Both the position numbers and the translations under genes were made by a program. This document shows, one piece after another, positions 36,240 through 45,001 of a stretch of 64,000 nt of DNA (position 1 is its first letter; the number at the start of each line of letters is the position of its first letter). Below the pieces are notes generated by a model that did not search any database, was not told the DNA's origin, and saw only the letters and a list, made by a program, of their open reading frames with translations. This DNA is from Bradyrhizobium sp. sBnM-33. Lineage in GTDB: Bacteria > Pseudomonadota > Alphaproteobacteria > Rhizobiales > Xanthobacteraceae. The stretch spans positions 3,534,001-3,598,000 of the forward strand of contig NZ_CP136624.1 of assembly GCF_032917945.1 (NCBI RefSeq), given 5' to 3'.

Positions 36240-36497
36240 CGCGAATCACCGAATAGTTGAACACAGGGAATGGATACCACCTGGCCTTTCAAGGTACCCG
36301 GTCTGTTCCGGTTATCCGGTTTTTTCACAGCCCTTGTTTATCCCGTCCGCCCGCGGCGAACCTTAGACCCCACGCCGCCCCATGGGGCGTTCAAGAGATG
36401 AAGTGGGTTTAAGTCGTGTCGCATCTTCCCCGGGGTGCGACACCTCAGCCAAAAGGGATCTCAGCGCCGACAGTCGGGGCCGGCCCCCTTCGCGCGT

Positions 36498-36758
36498 TCA
36501 AGCAAACAATTCTGCGCCGGCCGGCGTGAAGGTGATGAAGGTGCCGGATTCGTGTATCACCAGCCAGCCGCGCTCGATCGCGAGATTCAGCCCGGCGCCA
36601 TACTCCGCCGGCGTGCCCTTGTCCTTAAACAAGAACGGCTCGTTGACCTTCTCAATATGGATGCGGCTCTGAACCGGCTCGACCGCGTTTGCGATCTCGA
36701 GTATCCGGCGCGCAGCTTTTTCCGGGTCGGCATAGGGGCGGGCGGTAGCGTATTTCAT
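36498..36758 (-). CDS. Hypothetical protein downstream of the SRAP remnant
   Basis: 86 residues: [60 protein letters not shown], ending in [12 protein letters not shown]. It overlaps the SRAP frame by four bases (ATGA), suggesting an operon in the ancestor. The W-L-V-I-H...F-T-P-A-G end resembles winged-helix wings. No named family. Confidence 0.65.
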   Translation of the reverse strand: MKYATARPYADPEKAARRILEIANAVEPVQSRIHIEKVNEPFLFKDKGTPAEYGAGLNLAIERGWLVIHESGTFITFTPAGAELFA

Positions 36759-37412
36759 GCAGCAGCCTTGTCTTCCTTATCCTCGCCTCGGGCGACGATC
36801 CTGATCGCATCATCTTGCAACGGCCGCCGCAGCGCCTTGGCCTCATCCCACGGCGCCCGCATCCACACGTCGCGTTCTTCGTCCGTGAGCAAGATCACCG
36901 GCATGGCCTTCGGATGGATCGGTTCGACGGTGGCGTTCGGCGACGTGGTGAGAAAGCCGTAGACGTTATGCGGACCGGCGATCGGTTTCGATTTTGTGCC
37001 GCGGTCGCCTTTGAACTCGCTCCAGATTCCGGCAAAGCAGGTGAGGGGGCGATCGTCATTGATGGCGAACCAGACGACGTCCTTTTTCTTGGTTTCGGGG
37101 TTTGGCTCGGGCGCATACTCAGCGAAGCTGTTGAACGGCACCAGGCAGCGGGTTTTCCGGCTTCAGCCAGCCACGCCAGTGCGGCGAGGACGTGTTGCGG
37201 ATGTTGGTCACTGGCGGCCCGCCGGTCCGCAGCGGTGGCGGCATGCCCCAGCGCATCAGGACGAGCTCGCGCTCGGCGCCGGCGTTGCGCACGACTGGGG
37301 CGGGATAATCTGGAAATACGCCGGGCAACGCGGCAGGTTGCTGAGGTAGCGGTTCATCACGCGAAAGAGCGCGCGAATGGCTTCCTGGTTGGTCGTGATC
37401 GAATAGATGGGG
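36755..37412 (-). pseudogene. SOS response-associated peptidase (SRAP/YedK-like), broken by IS insertion and two frameshifts
   Basis: Three pieces in different frames line up: HPIYSITTNQEAIRALFRVM (37,410-37,330), PGVFPDYPAPVVRNAGAERE plus MRWGMPPPLRTGGPPVTNIR, then [20 protein letters not shown] through [24 protein letters not shown] proteins crosslink to abasic sites through Cys2; the first residues, including that Cys, are missing because the left end of the IS at 37,413 lies there. Two further one-base shifts are near 37,330 and 37,145. Confidence 0.85.
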
Positions 37413-37485
37413 TGATTGCGGTTGCTGCTCGAAAGGCTCAGCCTGGAAGGGAAGCCGGCGAGCCGGCGGCAGCAGGAGCGGGAAC

Positions 37486-38520
37486 ATGAAGCACTATGTC
37501 GGTCTGGATGTTTCGCTAAAGGAGACGGCTATCTGTGTTGTGGACGAGAATGGCGTCGTCATTCGCGAGGGCAAAACATTTTCGGAACCGGAGGCTATTG
37601 TTGCCTGGCTCAACGAAAGCGGATTGCCCCTTGCCAAGGTCGGGATTGAGATTGGTGGTCTCGCTCGTTGGCTGTACGGCGAACTGCGTGCTGCCGGCTT
37701 ACACGCAGTCTGCATCGATCCCCGAAGACTGCGCGGCGTGACTAGGACGATGCCGATTAAGACCGATCGAAACGACGCTCGCGCTATTGCGCAGGTAATG
37801 CGGGTCGGCTGGTACACCGTTGTTCATATCAAGGGTGACGTGAGCCAGGAGCTACGAATGCTTCTCAATAATCGCAAGACGCTTTTGATTAAGCAGATCG
37901 ATATCGAGAATGAAATTCGGGGCGTCTTACGCGTCTTCGGCTTAAAGCTGTCTGGTCGTATATCTCAAGTAACGTTTGAGCAGCAAACGAATGAACTCAC
38001 AGATGGCCATCCACGACTCGCGGCGATGCTGCGCCCAATGCTTGTGGCTCGAGCCGCGCTGCGTGAACAGTACGGCGTCCTACACAAGATGGTACTTGAA
38101 ATAGTACGCCGCGAACCGACATGCCAGCGGCTCATGACGATACCAGGCGTAGGCGCACTGACGGCAATCACTTTTCTAACAACTATTGATGACCCGGATC
38201 GCTTTCAACGCTCCCGCGATGTTGGCGCGCATCTTGGCCTTACGCCACGCAAATACGCATCTGGCGAAACCGATCGGAATGGCGCTATTTCGAGGTGCGG
38301 CGATGTGATGCTCAGGACCATACTTTATCAGGCAGCGCTTGCACTTCTAACCCGCACCCAGCGTTGGTCTGCATTGAAAGCCTGGGGTGTAAGGGTGGCC
38401 AAGCGACGCGGTCTTCGCCGAGCAGTCGTGGCGGTCGCGCGAAAATTAGCGATCGTGATGCATCGGATCTGGGCAGATGGAAGCGAGTTCCGATGGACCC
38501 GCGAGGAGGCGACCGCATGA
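37486..38520 (+). CDS. IS110-family (IS1111-like) transposase
   Basis: 344 residues, intact. YVGLDVSLKETAI, VGIEIGGLARWLY and KTDRNDARAIAQVMRVGWY are the DEDD residues; IPGVGALTAITFLTTIDDPD and HLGLTPRKYASGETDRNGAI, the latter with the catalytic Ser, form the C-terminal domain. ATG 37486 is preceded by GGAGCGGGAAC. The sequence is clearly different from the transposase at 602 and from the pair at 27 and 58 kb, so three IS110-type lineages are present. Confidence 0.93.
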   Translation: MKHYVGLDVSLKETAICVVDENGVVIREGKTFSEPEAIVAWLNESGLPLAKVGIEIGGLARWLYGELRAAGLHAVCIDPRRLRGVTRTMPIKTDRNDARAIAQVMRVGWYTVVHIKGDVSQELRMLLNNRKTLLIKQIDIENEIRGVLRVFGLKLSGRISQVTFEQQTNELTDGHPRLAAMLRPMLVARAALREQYGVLHKMVLEIVRREPTCQRLMTIPGVGALTAITFLTTIDDPDRFQRSRDVGAHLGLTPRKYASGETDRNGAISRCGDVMLRTILYQAALALLTRTQRWSALKAWGVRVAKRRGLRRAVVAVARKLAIVMHRIWADGSEFRWTREEATA

Positions 38521-38523
38521 TCG

Positions 38524-38736
38524 ATTAGCAATTCAGCGGATCCGCCGAAAAGGCGGAACGACGTCCTGCGAGGACGAGGTCGGGGTGACTGCGCTGCAAC
38601 CTCTGTGCCTGCAGCACGCGCCTAATAGATAGCAGCTCCCGATCTTCGGACTACCATCGTGAGGCGGCTATGAACGTCGACCTCGTAGACAAGAGCGAGC
38701 CTCGCAGGCTGTCGGTAACGAGCTGAACCCTTGTGC
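38524..38736 (+). ncRNA. Candidate bridge RNA region in the IS right end
   Basis: The non-coding right end folds into clear stem-loops: TCCGCC-GAAAA-GGCGGA (~38,540-38,556) and CGTCCT-GCG-AGGACG (~38,561-38,575), followed by less ordered sequence. Characterised IS1111-type elements encode the bridge RNA, which guides target and donor choice, in this end. No expression evidence can be seen from sequence. Confidence 0.4.
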
Positions 38737-38760
38737 CAGCAACCGCAATCAGACAAGAGG

Positions 38761-39202
38761 TTACACATTGGCAGGTTCGGTCATGTGAGCGCCCCTGACG
38801 TGCCCTTCCATACCGGGGATGTCAATCGCTACGCCGCAGAAGCATCGCGAGCGGCCATCCTGCGTTTGCGTCGGCAGCTTGCGGCCGTCCTTCCACATTC
38901 TCTGTTCCATGCGGTCCAGGCGCGCGCGTAGCGGTACTCGGCAAAGTCGTCGTCGGTGAAGGCGGTCCGCAAATTCCGCCACGCAGCTTCGAACTTTTGT
39001 CGCGCGTCGTGTAAATCGATAGCAGTGCCCCAGCGTCGACACCGCGATGCGCTGGCGGAACGAAACCGCAGTACCACTCCAATTGGTCTACGGTGGTGGG
39101 AACACCCGCGCGTGGGCCGATATCGCCGATACATACATCGCCGAAATAGATCTTCCATGGGTCGGGACGACGAGGATCACGGCGGCGGATCATTTCGATC
39201 AT
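38761..39202 (-). pseudogene. Conserved hypothetical gene broken by two frameshifts
   Basis: Three frames join to one protein: MIEMIRRRDPRRPDPWKIYF with FGDVCIGDIGPRAGVPTTVD, then DLHDARQKFEAAWRNLRTAF with DDDFAEYRYARAWTAW, then RCFCGVAIDIPGMEGHVRGA. The whole matches a ~140-residue Bradyrhizobium family I recall (I-Y-F-G-D-V-x-V-G-x-I-G ... W-C-G-F ... F-x-x-A-W). Shifts lie near 39,010 and 38,880. Confidence 0.7.
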
Positions 39203-39380
39203 GGCATCGTGTCCAGCTCAGCCAGTAACGATCCATTAACCCCTAGGGCAGTTAGCCGTCACGAAGATCGTCATAGCGACGGCTTTTTGCCACCCACCCG
39301 CCACCAGCTTGCCTGACTAATCAGGCGTGTCGGGAATCCCAACTCTTTTCACTGGCTGGAGTACTGAAGTGCGGAGAGAG

Positions 39381-39593
39381 ATGACGAAGGCCTACGAAGT
39401 CGAATGCGTCGCGTTTACGCGAGACATCCGTGCGCTCTTGGCTAAAAGACAGATTTCGTCCCCGATGGCCCAAGTCGTCTTGATCAACACGCTAGTCGCG
39501 ATGATTAAGCATTTGAAAAAAAAAGACACGATGGAAGAGGCTGCGGAGGATTTGGTTCGCACGCTGCAACGGGCGATCTCGAAATCTCACTAA
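39381..39593 (+). CDS. Small helical hypothetical protein
   Basis: 70 residues from ATG 39381 with GGAGAGAG upstream: MTKAYEVECVAFTRDIRALL, AKRQISSPMAQVVLINTLVA, MIKHLKKKDTMEEAAEDLVR. All-helical prediction. No family name. An in-frame start at 39,327 would add 18 unconserved residues. Confidence 0.6.
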   Translation: MTKAYEVECVAFTRDIRALLAKRQISSPMAQVVLINTLVAMIKHLKKKDTMEEAAEDLVRTLQRAISKSH

Positions 39594-39648
39594 GCCTCAA
39601 CCGCTCGATGTAATCGCGGTGTAGGATATCCTTCGTCCTGTTAGCGTC

Positions 39649-40017
39649 TCACCGATCTTTGCGGGTGCTTCGGAAGGCGCTCGGCCCTTCCACCAGCTTC
39701 CGTTTTCGGACTTCTCGCTCTTCTGCTGAGGCTCCGGACTCAATGCGTTTGTCGATCGTCTTGGTTGCCAGTTCGGCGGCACGAGCGGCGCCCTGTTTGC
39801 TTGTTGAAAGAACGCGGGGTTTCTTGATCCCCGAAGACTTAGACAATCCAATTTCCACCAGGCGGCGGATGGCTTCGGAGCGAGTTGTCTCATGTTGTTC
39901 AGCCCAGCTGTCTACTTCAGCGGTGAGCTCAACAGGCAATCGCACTGCGGAAACGGGATCACGCCCGGTTGCGGGACGGCCACGCCTTTTTTGGTTTACC
40001 TTAATTGACTTTTTCAT
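39649..40017 (-). CDS. Ribbon-helix-helix DNA-binding protein
   Basis: 122 residues. A basic arm (KKSIKVNQKRRGRPATGRDP) precedes VSAVRLPVELTAEVDSWAEQ and ETTRSEAIRRLVEIGLSKSS, the strand-helix-helix of CopG/Arc-type repressors. The second half is a Lys/Arg-rich helix. Usually such genes repress themselves or are antitoxins; I see no toxin partner. GGTTTACC occurs twice near the start (39,993-40,000 and 40,024-40,031), a possible operator. Confidence 0.85.
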   Translation of the reverse strand: MKKSIKVNQKRRGRPATGRDPVSAVRLPVELTAEVDSWAEQHETTRSEAIRRLVEIGLSKSSGIKKPRVLSTSKQGAARAAELATKTIDKRIESGASAEEREVRKRKLVEGPSAFRSTRKDR

Positions 40018-40117
40018 AAATTAGGTTTACCAAAATAGGAAGCCGAGGGGAAGCAGCAACTTCCGCCCCGACTCTAACCCGAACCATGAAGGGCTTATTC
40101 CACATGATCCAGGCTGA

Positions 40118-40630
40118 CAGCGTGTATACCACGCCACCCCTAAACACGTCTTCAATCAACGCCGCGGCCGGCTTGGTTGGCTGGACGTCCGGGCAGATGC
40201 TTCGCCCGAGGAAGTATTCATTGCTGTAGGGCGACTCCGCAAGGAAGCCAGAGACGAGATAGACCGGCTAATCCAATTCCTCGACAAGACGGACAACTAC
40301 GTGTCCCGCGAATTGGAGGATGACGGCGACCGGGAGGCGGTCGGCGATGACGAACCGTCGCTTGGCTCTTTCGATCGGATGATGAACCAGGAAAAGTCGT
40401 ATCGGCAAACGTTCGGCGAGGCCGACGCCGGCAATGGGCGGTGTCCTATGAGCGAGAAAACCGAAGAGGATTGCGCCGCCATCAACGACCAGGGCAATCT
40501 GCTATGCGTCATGCTGGCTCAACCGGACGCGGACAGCGCCCTAAACGAAATGCACCGGATAGCCACGCTGATTGGGGATCACGCGCGAGCTATCAGGTGC
40601 CGGAATATCGCGGGGGTCGAATGCGCCTGA
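40118..40630 (+). pseudogene. Hypothetical acidic protein with a replaced 5' end
   Basis: The conserved part begins RRGRLGWLDVRADASPEEVF, IAVGRLRKEARDEIDRLIQF, LDKTDNYVSRELEDDGD and ends with DGDREAVGDDEPSLG and IATLIGDHARAIRCRNIAGV. No ATG/GTG/TTG start lies between the upstream stop (40,115) and it. In another frame just upstream, MIQADSVYTTPPLNTSSINA looks like the first residues of an unrelated protein, so two gene fragments seem joined near 40,160. Translation from GTG 40301 would give 109 residues. Confidence 0.5.
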
Positions 40631-40885
40631 TCCGTCTCCTGATCGCCCGCTACAAGCTCGGGTTTGAGCGATGGCGTCTGAGCCGACACAACAACCCCTC
40701 GTTAACTTTGGGCCCGTAAGCTCAAAGCAATCGCGGAGGTCATCACTCGCGAGAGTAAGCGTAGAGCCGTCGCTGTCTCAACCCAGCGGCGGCTTTTGCG
40801 TGCAACGGTTACCTCCGCGGGCCCTTTCTTTTGCCGGGTTTCTGTCACCATCATTCCGTGTTTCGAATCGATGGGGAGAATTGAC

Positions 40886-41089
40886 GTGGCGACAGGGACA
40901 GTGAAGTGGTTCAACGCGACAAAGGGCTATGGATTTATTCAGCCCGACAATGGCGGCAAGGACGTATTCGTCCATATCTCGGCCGTCGAGAGAGCAGGTT
41001 TGAGCAGTCTGAATGAGGGCGCAAAAGTGAGCTACGAAGTCTTAGCAAACCGCGGAAAGGAATCCGCCGAAAACCTCAGGGTAGGTTGA
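40886..41089 (+). CDS. Cold-shock protein, CspA family (copy 2)
   Basis: 67 residues from GTG 40886 with GGGGAGA upstream. [18 protein letters not shown] and [20 protein letters not shown] are RNP1 and RNP2. It differs from copy 1 (31,015) at only a handful of positions. An ATG 15 bases upstream is in frame, but the family starts at VATGTVKW. A two-hairpin repeat follows. Confidence 0.95.
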   Translation: MATGTVKWFNATKGYGFIQPDNGGKDVFVHISAVERAGLSSLNEGAKVSYEVLANRGKESAENLRVG

Positions 41090-41116
41090 TCGGCGCAGTC
41101 ATCCGGCGTTCACGCT

Positions 41117-41275
41117 GCCGGGCCTATCCTTTGTCAGCGGCCGGACAGACGAGGAGCCGGACGTGGGCCTAGTCTCTGCTCACCCCGGCTGCATCCCTCC
41201 TTACGCCCCCGGCTGGGGCAATCTCCAGTGACTGGCGGCCCCGGTGCGTTGCGTATTGCCGGGGCCGCTAACCTG
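41117..41275. repeat. Two-hairpin dispersed repeat, copy 1
   Basis: It shares GCCTATCCTTTGTCAGCGGCC at the left with the other copies. At the right GCGGCCCCGG (41,235-41,244) and CCGGGGCCGC (41,259-41,268) form a perfect 10-bp stem around the loop TGCGTTGCGTATTG. The left hairpin is degraded here. Other copies are at 43,019 and 60,802. Confidence 0.75.
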
Positions 41276-41522
41276 TCGGTTCAACGCACAACGCACGACA
41301 TGGATTGCCGACTCCATCGGTGATATGGGCCGCAAGGGGGAGATGGCTGGGATGTCGCCGGGCACACGTTCCGAACCGGCAAACCTTGCTGCCATCCATC
41401 GCGGACACAAGCCCCTTCAGACGTGCTGCTGCACCCGACTCCACATCCGCCCGCGGCCAAAGCTGGTTCGGCAAGAGCAAAGTTACAAAGAAGGCCCCAA
41501 AGCAAGCAAAGCGGATCATCAT
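41268..41522 (-). CDS. Possible small secreted protein
   Basis: 84 residues from ATG 41522 behind GAGGAGCC. MMIRFACFGAFFVTLLLPNQ is a signal peptide; the rest (LKGLVSAMDGSKVCRFGTCA) is short, with several Cys. The C-terminus runs into the dispersed repeat, so the 3' end may have been replaced. No family recognised. Confidence 0.4.
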   Translation of the reverse strand: MMIRFACFGAFFVTLLLPNQLWPRADVESGAAARLKGLVSAMDGSKVCRFGTCARRHPSHLPLAAHITDGVGNPCRALCVEPTG

Positions 41523-41907
41523 GGCGGCTCCTCGTTGTCTTGAGTACACGGATCAAATTGGCGCCGTGAATACCGTTCCCTCGCTCTGGCGGCCCGCTTG
41601 CAAAACGGCCCCAGCTAGATTTCCAGCGCAAGCCGGAGCCGCCACTTTCTCCCGGTTCGTCTCCACAGATCCCCCGGGAGCGACGGAATCGACTCTCGGC
41701 ACGGCTGCAGGTTCCTAAGGAGAGGCCCCGCACAGGGCTGGCGGGCTCAATGATCTTCCGCGTTCTGTTCACTATTGGGCAGACGTTGCCATCTTTTCCC
41801 GCTTCTATCGGTACGCCAGGTGGGTACCCACTACTCCGTCTGGCAATTTGAAATGGGAATACTTTAGATGGCCTCGGCGCACCGCCGCGCGCTGGGGCCA
41901 TTTTTAT
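41523..41907. other. Stretch without a supportable gene
   Basis: Several overlapping frames, none with a ribosome site and recognisable sequence. Confidence 0.4.
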
Positions 41908-42043
41908 TCTGGACCGATCACCTCGTATTCAAAAGCCACGCCCTCGGGTCGTTTTCCTCAAACCATTTTTCGCGGCGTCCTCTCTGGCAAAGACCTTGAG
42001 GTGATCGGGGTCGCCCGCGTCATGAATATGCTCGAACACTTGA
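41908..42043 (-). pseudogene. Frameshifted paralogue of the 56-residue protein at 42,126
   Basis: GDPDHLKVFAREDAA, KWFEENDP and EGVAFEYEVIGPE lie in successive different frames over 136 bases. They align with GDRDHLKVFANSDLADEWFL and EGVVFEYEVIG of the neighbouring gene. Two single-base changes are needed to restore one frame. Confidence 0.75.
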
Positions 42044-42125
42044 CGAAGGCCGCGCATATCACTGCCCGCAGCCGGGCATTTCCTGTGATGATCAACTTTC
42101 GGTCTTGGCGATGCCGTCAGCGGCC

Positions 42126-42296
42126 TTACCCGGTTTCGTCATCCACGGCGCCTATGACCTCGTACTCAAACACGACGCCTTCAGGATGGTTCACCAGAAA
42201 CCACTCATCGGCAAGGTCCGAGTTCGCAAACACCTTGAGATGGTCACGGTCGCCGACCAGCTTGCTGGTATCTACGTAAATCCACACCGTTTTCAT
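42126..42296 (-). CDS. 56-residue conserved hypothetical protein
   Basis: ATG 42296: MKTVWIYVDTSKLVGDRDHL, KVFANSDLADEWFLVNHPEG, VVFEYEVIGAVDDETG. The strand-helix-strand pattern and W-I-Y-V-D-T start match a small Bradyrhizobium family I know. Intact, next to a broken tandem copy. A frame open upstream to 42,530 is not conserved. Confidence 0.75.
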   Translation of the reverse strand: MKTVWIYVDTSKLVGDRDHLKVFANSDLADEWFLVNHPEGVVFEYEVIGAVDDETG

Positions 42297-42415
42297 TGGT
42301 CTCTCTTCAGCTTCCGGCGCCCCCAATGATGCTTTTTCCCTGGCTCGGTAAACTCGCGGACATGGCCGCGGTTCAACGCCCGCATGACGCCGATCCTGGC
42401 CAGCAGGATGAAAAG
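42293..42415 (-). pseudogene. C-terminal fragment of a conserved hypothetical protein
   Basis: ILLARIGVMRALNRGHVREF, TEPGKKHHWGRRKLKRDQ is the end of a ~100-residue family whose start (E-D-P-I-P-L-P-x-G-R-x-L-V-T-L-R-D-A-A-D) is found at 61,636-61,860. Upstream the frame is lost. It overlaps the next gene's start by four bases. Confidence 0.6.
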
Positions 42416-42522
42416 CGACCGTGAAATCGAGATCCTTTTCAGGCGGCTTCGCCTGTACGACCAGCTCGGGCGCCATGCCGAGGGGCTCATTCGAACAATC
42501 CAGAGAGCATTGAAGGACAGCT

Positions 42523-42816
42523 GTGGGCATAGATCACGTCCGTTCCGAAATGGAGCGCATGCGCGTTCAGGTCGGAAGTCAGCGTAAGGAGATCCTCCAG
42601 CTTCAGCGCGCCGGCATATCGACTGCAGCGGCTGAGCTATTGCTGCAGCGGATGCTGGCAAAGATCAGGGGCCTTTGTGATGAGCGGGACCGGCTCAAGA
42701 AGGAGGAGGGCGGTGCAACGAAGGGGCGCGTGCTGGGGGCCGGAGTTGGTGATGCGCGATCAACTGAAATGGTACGACGACAAGGCCGACAATTCGGCGT
42801 GGCTCGAACTTGCTGA
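42523..42816 (+). CDS. Coiled-coil hypothetical protein
   Basis: 97 codons. GIDHVRSEMERMRVQVGSQR, KEILQLQRAGISTAAAELLL, QRMLAKIRGLCDERDRLKKE form a helical hairpin. The last ~25 residues read through the overlap with the next gene and may be altered; relatives end soon after K-G-R-V-L-G. Function unknown. Confidence 0.65.
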   Translation: MGIDHVRSEMERMRVQVGSQRKEILQLQRAGISTAAAELLLQRMLAKIRGLCDERDRLKKEEGGATKGRVLGAGVGDARSTEMVRRQGRQFGVARTC

Positions 42817-42951
42817 GTTGCGTCAGCGCGCGGCGCGCGAGGGGTACTGCTATCAACACGTCCAGGCGATCATCGTTGCGATCGACCAATACGCAGAGAA
42901 AGCGCTGGGTAACGCGATTACTTTCTCAACAAGCCCTATGGCGTCGGGTAG
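42752..42951 (+). pseudogene. Small conserved hypothetical gene with a one-base deletion
   Basis: ATG 42752: MRDQLKWYDDKADNSAWLEL, AELRQRAAREGYCYQHVQAI, IVAIDQYAEKALGN, then the frame is lost. In the next frame DYFLNKPYGVG ends at TAG 42949. A fragment at 43,572-43,632 keeps the intact version (GGCAACCGCGACTAC), showing that one C near 42,916 was deleted. As it stands the ORF runs on through a repeat to 43,237. Confidence 0.75.
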
Positions 42952-43018
42952 GTGCATCCTTTGGGCGAGCAATGATGAGGGTCTTGTTGCGCTGGAAGCC
43001 TCGCCGGTTCACGCCGCC

Positions 43019-43177
43019 GGCAGGCCTGGCCTTTATCAGCGGCCGTACAGACCGCGCCCTGATGGCGGGATATTCTGTGCGGCCCCTGACTGTATGGTCC
43101 CCTCCAAGCTCCCCGCCAGGGGTAATCTCCGACTGATTGGCGGCCCCCGTGCGTTGCGTATTGCCGGGGTCGCTACG
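43019..43177. repeat. Two-hairpin dispersed repeat, copy 2
   Basis: Left hairpin from GCGGCCGTACAGACC and its partner TTCTGTGCGGCC. Right hairpin GCGGCCCCCG (43,140-43,149) and CCGGGGTCGC (43,164-43,173) with the same TGCGTTGCGTATTG loop. It lies ~150 bases upstream of a DUF6894 gene. Confidence 0.75.
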
Positions 43178-43325
43178 GCGATCCCAGCACCTGCCAGACG
43201 ATACTGGGCTGTTTCCGACCTCAGCGGCCTAATTTGAGGAGTGGCTTGTTTTACTTTTCAGTCTGCGCTCCGATGGACGGAACGAGCGACTCCGATCTGG
43301 ATTGGGAAGGCAAAAGGAGATCGCT

Positions 43326-43571
43326 ATGGCTCGTTTTTATTTTCATCTGCGTGATCAGGCCGAGCTATTAAAGGATGTCGAAGGGGTCGAACTGAAAGAC
43401 CTTTCTGAAGCGAGGCGGCTGGCCCTATGCTCCGCCCGTGAACTTTTGGCGAATTCCATCAAGAGCGGCTCAAGCCCAGTAGCTGAGGCATTCGTGATCG
43501 CTGACGAAAATGGTCAATCAATAGAGACGGTGCGCCTCGCCGACGTTTTGCCAGAGTCACTTAGAAAGTAA
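43326..43571 (+). CDS. DUF6894 family protein (divergent copy)
   Basis: 81 residues from ATG 43326 behind AAAAGGAG. MARFYFHLRDQAELLKDVEG, VELKDLSEARRLALCSAREL, then VAEAFVIADENGQSIETVRL. Same strand-helix-strand layout as the copies at 27,897 and 61,033, with lower identity. Function unknown. A two-hairpin repeat precedes it. Confidence 0.75.
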   Translation: MARFYFHLRDQAELLKDVEGVELKDLSEARRLALCSARELLANSIKSGSSPVAEAFVIADENGQSIETVRLADVLPESLRK

Positions 43572-43640
43572 GGCAGAGAAGGCGCTAGGCAACCGCGACT
43601 ACTTTCTCAACAAGCCTTACGGCGTCGGCAAAGCGAGATG
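43572..43640 (+). pseudogene. Fragment of the WYDDKADN gene family
   Basis: AEKALGNRDYFLNKPYGVGK repeats the 3' end of the gene at 42,752 in its unshifted form, directly after the DUF6894 stop. It shows that ~60 bases were duplicated with or around the DUF6894 gene. Confidence 0.65.
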
Positions 43641-43655
43641 CGGTGCTCGTCCGTG

Positions 43656-43868
43656 TCAACGAGCGGCATCCGTTCCCTTTGGGCGAGCAGCCTCTTTAGC
43701 TCGCTCGGCTTGCCACGCATCATAGGCCGGGGTGCCACGTCTCGGGGGCGCGTCGGCAGGCAGCCCGCCCATCCACGCTGGCATGTCCGCAACGGGGTTG
43801 CTGCCGGTGCTCGCGCAACCTGCAAGCAAGCTTGAAGCGAGAATGAACACGGAGAGGCTGAACTTCAT
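43656..43868 (-). CDS. Small lipoprotein
   Basis: 70 residues from ATG 43868. MKFSLSVFILASSLLAGCAS is a lipoprotein signal with lipobox LAGC (lipidated Cys ~18). The mature part has WMGGLPADAPPRRGTPAYDA, WQAERAKEAARPKGTDAAR, a Pro-rich then helical tail seen in small rhizobial lipoproteins. Expected in the outer or inner membrane facing the periplasm. Frame upstream of ATG is not conserved. Confidence 0.75.
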   Translation of the reverse strand: MKFSLSVFILASSLLAGCASTGSNPVADMPAWMGGLPADAPPRRGTPAYDAWQAERAKEAARPKGTDAAR

Positions 43869-44571
43869 CTGACCAGCCGCCGGGATTCGAGGTGCCCAAT
43901 TCTGCCAAGAATCAGCCTCGGCTTGAAGAGGCCATTCCGGCCGGGCGATGGCGAACAAACACCGAAACCGCGTGCCGCTTCCGTGCTGTTCGGAACAGTT
44001 GGGAGCCAGTCGTAACGGCTTGATTTTGCTTGCACCGGTTCGCGGCACTCAGCAGCACGGATTTTCAGAAAAGAACAAACGGGAATTGCGGAAAGCCCTT
44101 GTTCTGCAAGGACTTTAAGTGGCGATCCCAGCAGAACTAGCACAGCGCTTAATCTCATACACTAGGTCGGCAAACCGCTCTATGCGCCGATATTGCCAAA
44201 ATTCAGCTTTTTGCAGCTTTGGCAAATTGTCGGCCGCCGTGGCTTCGAGGCCCCGCTCAAACCGGGAGAGAGCGGCCGGCGAACGCCGATTGACCGCGGA
44301 ATTATGGACGGGTTGGCTTGACGACTATCCCGTCCGCGCGCTTCGATTCCCGAGCACGGGCTGAGGGATAGCGAGGACCACGAACCCCGGTGTTGTTGCG
44401 GTGTTTGCGCAATGGGGGAGCGGCTGGCCACCGAAATAGGGCAGTCCTCGGTGAACGGTGCTGAAATGTGCTCCCTCTATGCCGCTCTCCTTCTCAGGCT
44501 CAACGCCTCGGGGGGAGGACGCGGAAGGCGGAATATTGCCTAATCAACACTCGATCTCGGGAGATTGCTTT
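43869..44571. other. Long stretch without a supportable gene
   Basis: About 700 bases with only short overlapping frames. It may hold further decayed gene fragments; I could not identify any. Confidence 0.4.
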
Positions 44572-44990
44572 GAAATCTAAGGAGAAACAAACATTCAAGG
44601 CGATAAACCCTGCCGGGCAACCAGGAGAGCTAGAGCGCATTGGTGGATCTCAATCGGACACACTTGGAATAACTTTATCATTAGTCAGGCTGTTCAGTCC
44701 CTTTGGACAGAGAATTCAGACGCGGCAGAGCGAAACCGTCAATATGAAGGAACGATCTCCGCGCTAATCGCCATTTCTCCGCGAGACGAAATCGAGGGCA
44801 TGATCGCGACCCAACTGGTTGCCGCACATAAATGCAGCTATGGAATGCTACCGACGAGCGATGATCGGTAAGCAAACGTTGGAAGGCAGGCGAGAGAACC
44901 TCAACCAAGCCAACAAGCTTTCCCGGACCTACTCGACCCTTTTTAGAGGCGCTCAATCGACATCGTGGCAAGGGATATCAGAAGGTTAGT
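44572..44990 (+). pseudogene. Conserved hypothetical gene with several frameshifts
   Basis: Pieces in different frames form one protein: KSKEKQTFKAINPAGQPG, WNNFIISQAVQSLWTENSDA with ALIAISPRDEIEGMIATQLV, then NAAMECYRRAMIGKQTLEGR with ENLNQANKLSRTYSTL, then LEALNRHRGKGYQKV. I recall intact ~140-residue relatives in Bradyrhizobium. At least three indels separate the pieces (near 44,655, 44,832 and 44,940). Confidence 0.7.
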
Positions 44991-45001
44991 TCATCAATCA
45001 A

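Larger units (their letters stand above)
37413..38751 (+). mobile_element. IS110-family element with 15-bp inverted repeats
   Basis: TGATTGCGGTTGCTG at 37,413-37,427 and CAGCAACCGCAATCA at 38,737-38,751 are perfect inverted repeats around the transposase. The left non-coding end is short (58 bases between repeat and ATG) and the right one long (216 bases), the arrangement of the IS1111 subgroup, which has sub-terminal inverted repeats. It interrupts the SRAP gene. The true tips may lie a few bases outside the repeats. Confidence 0.8.

Noticed and set aside
39649..40017. Antitoxin of a toxin-antitoxin pair
   Set aside because: The RHH protein is clear, but no toxin-like gene lies on either side.
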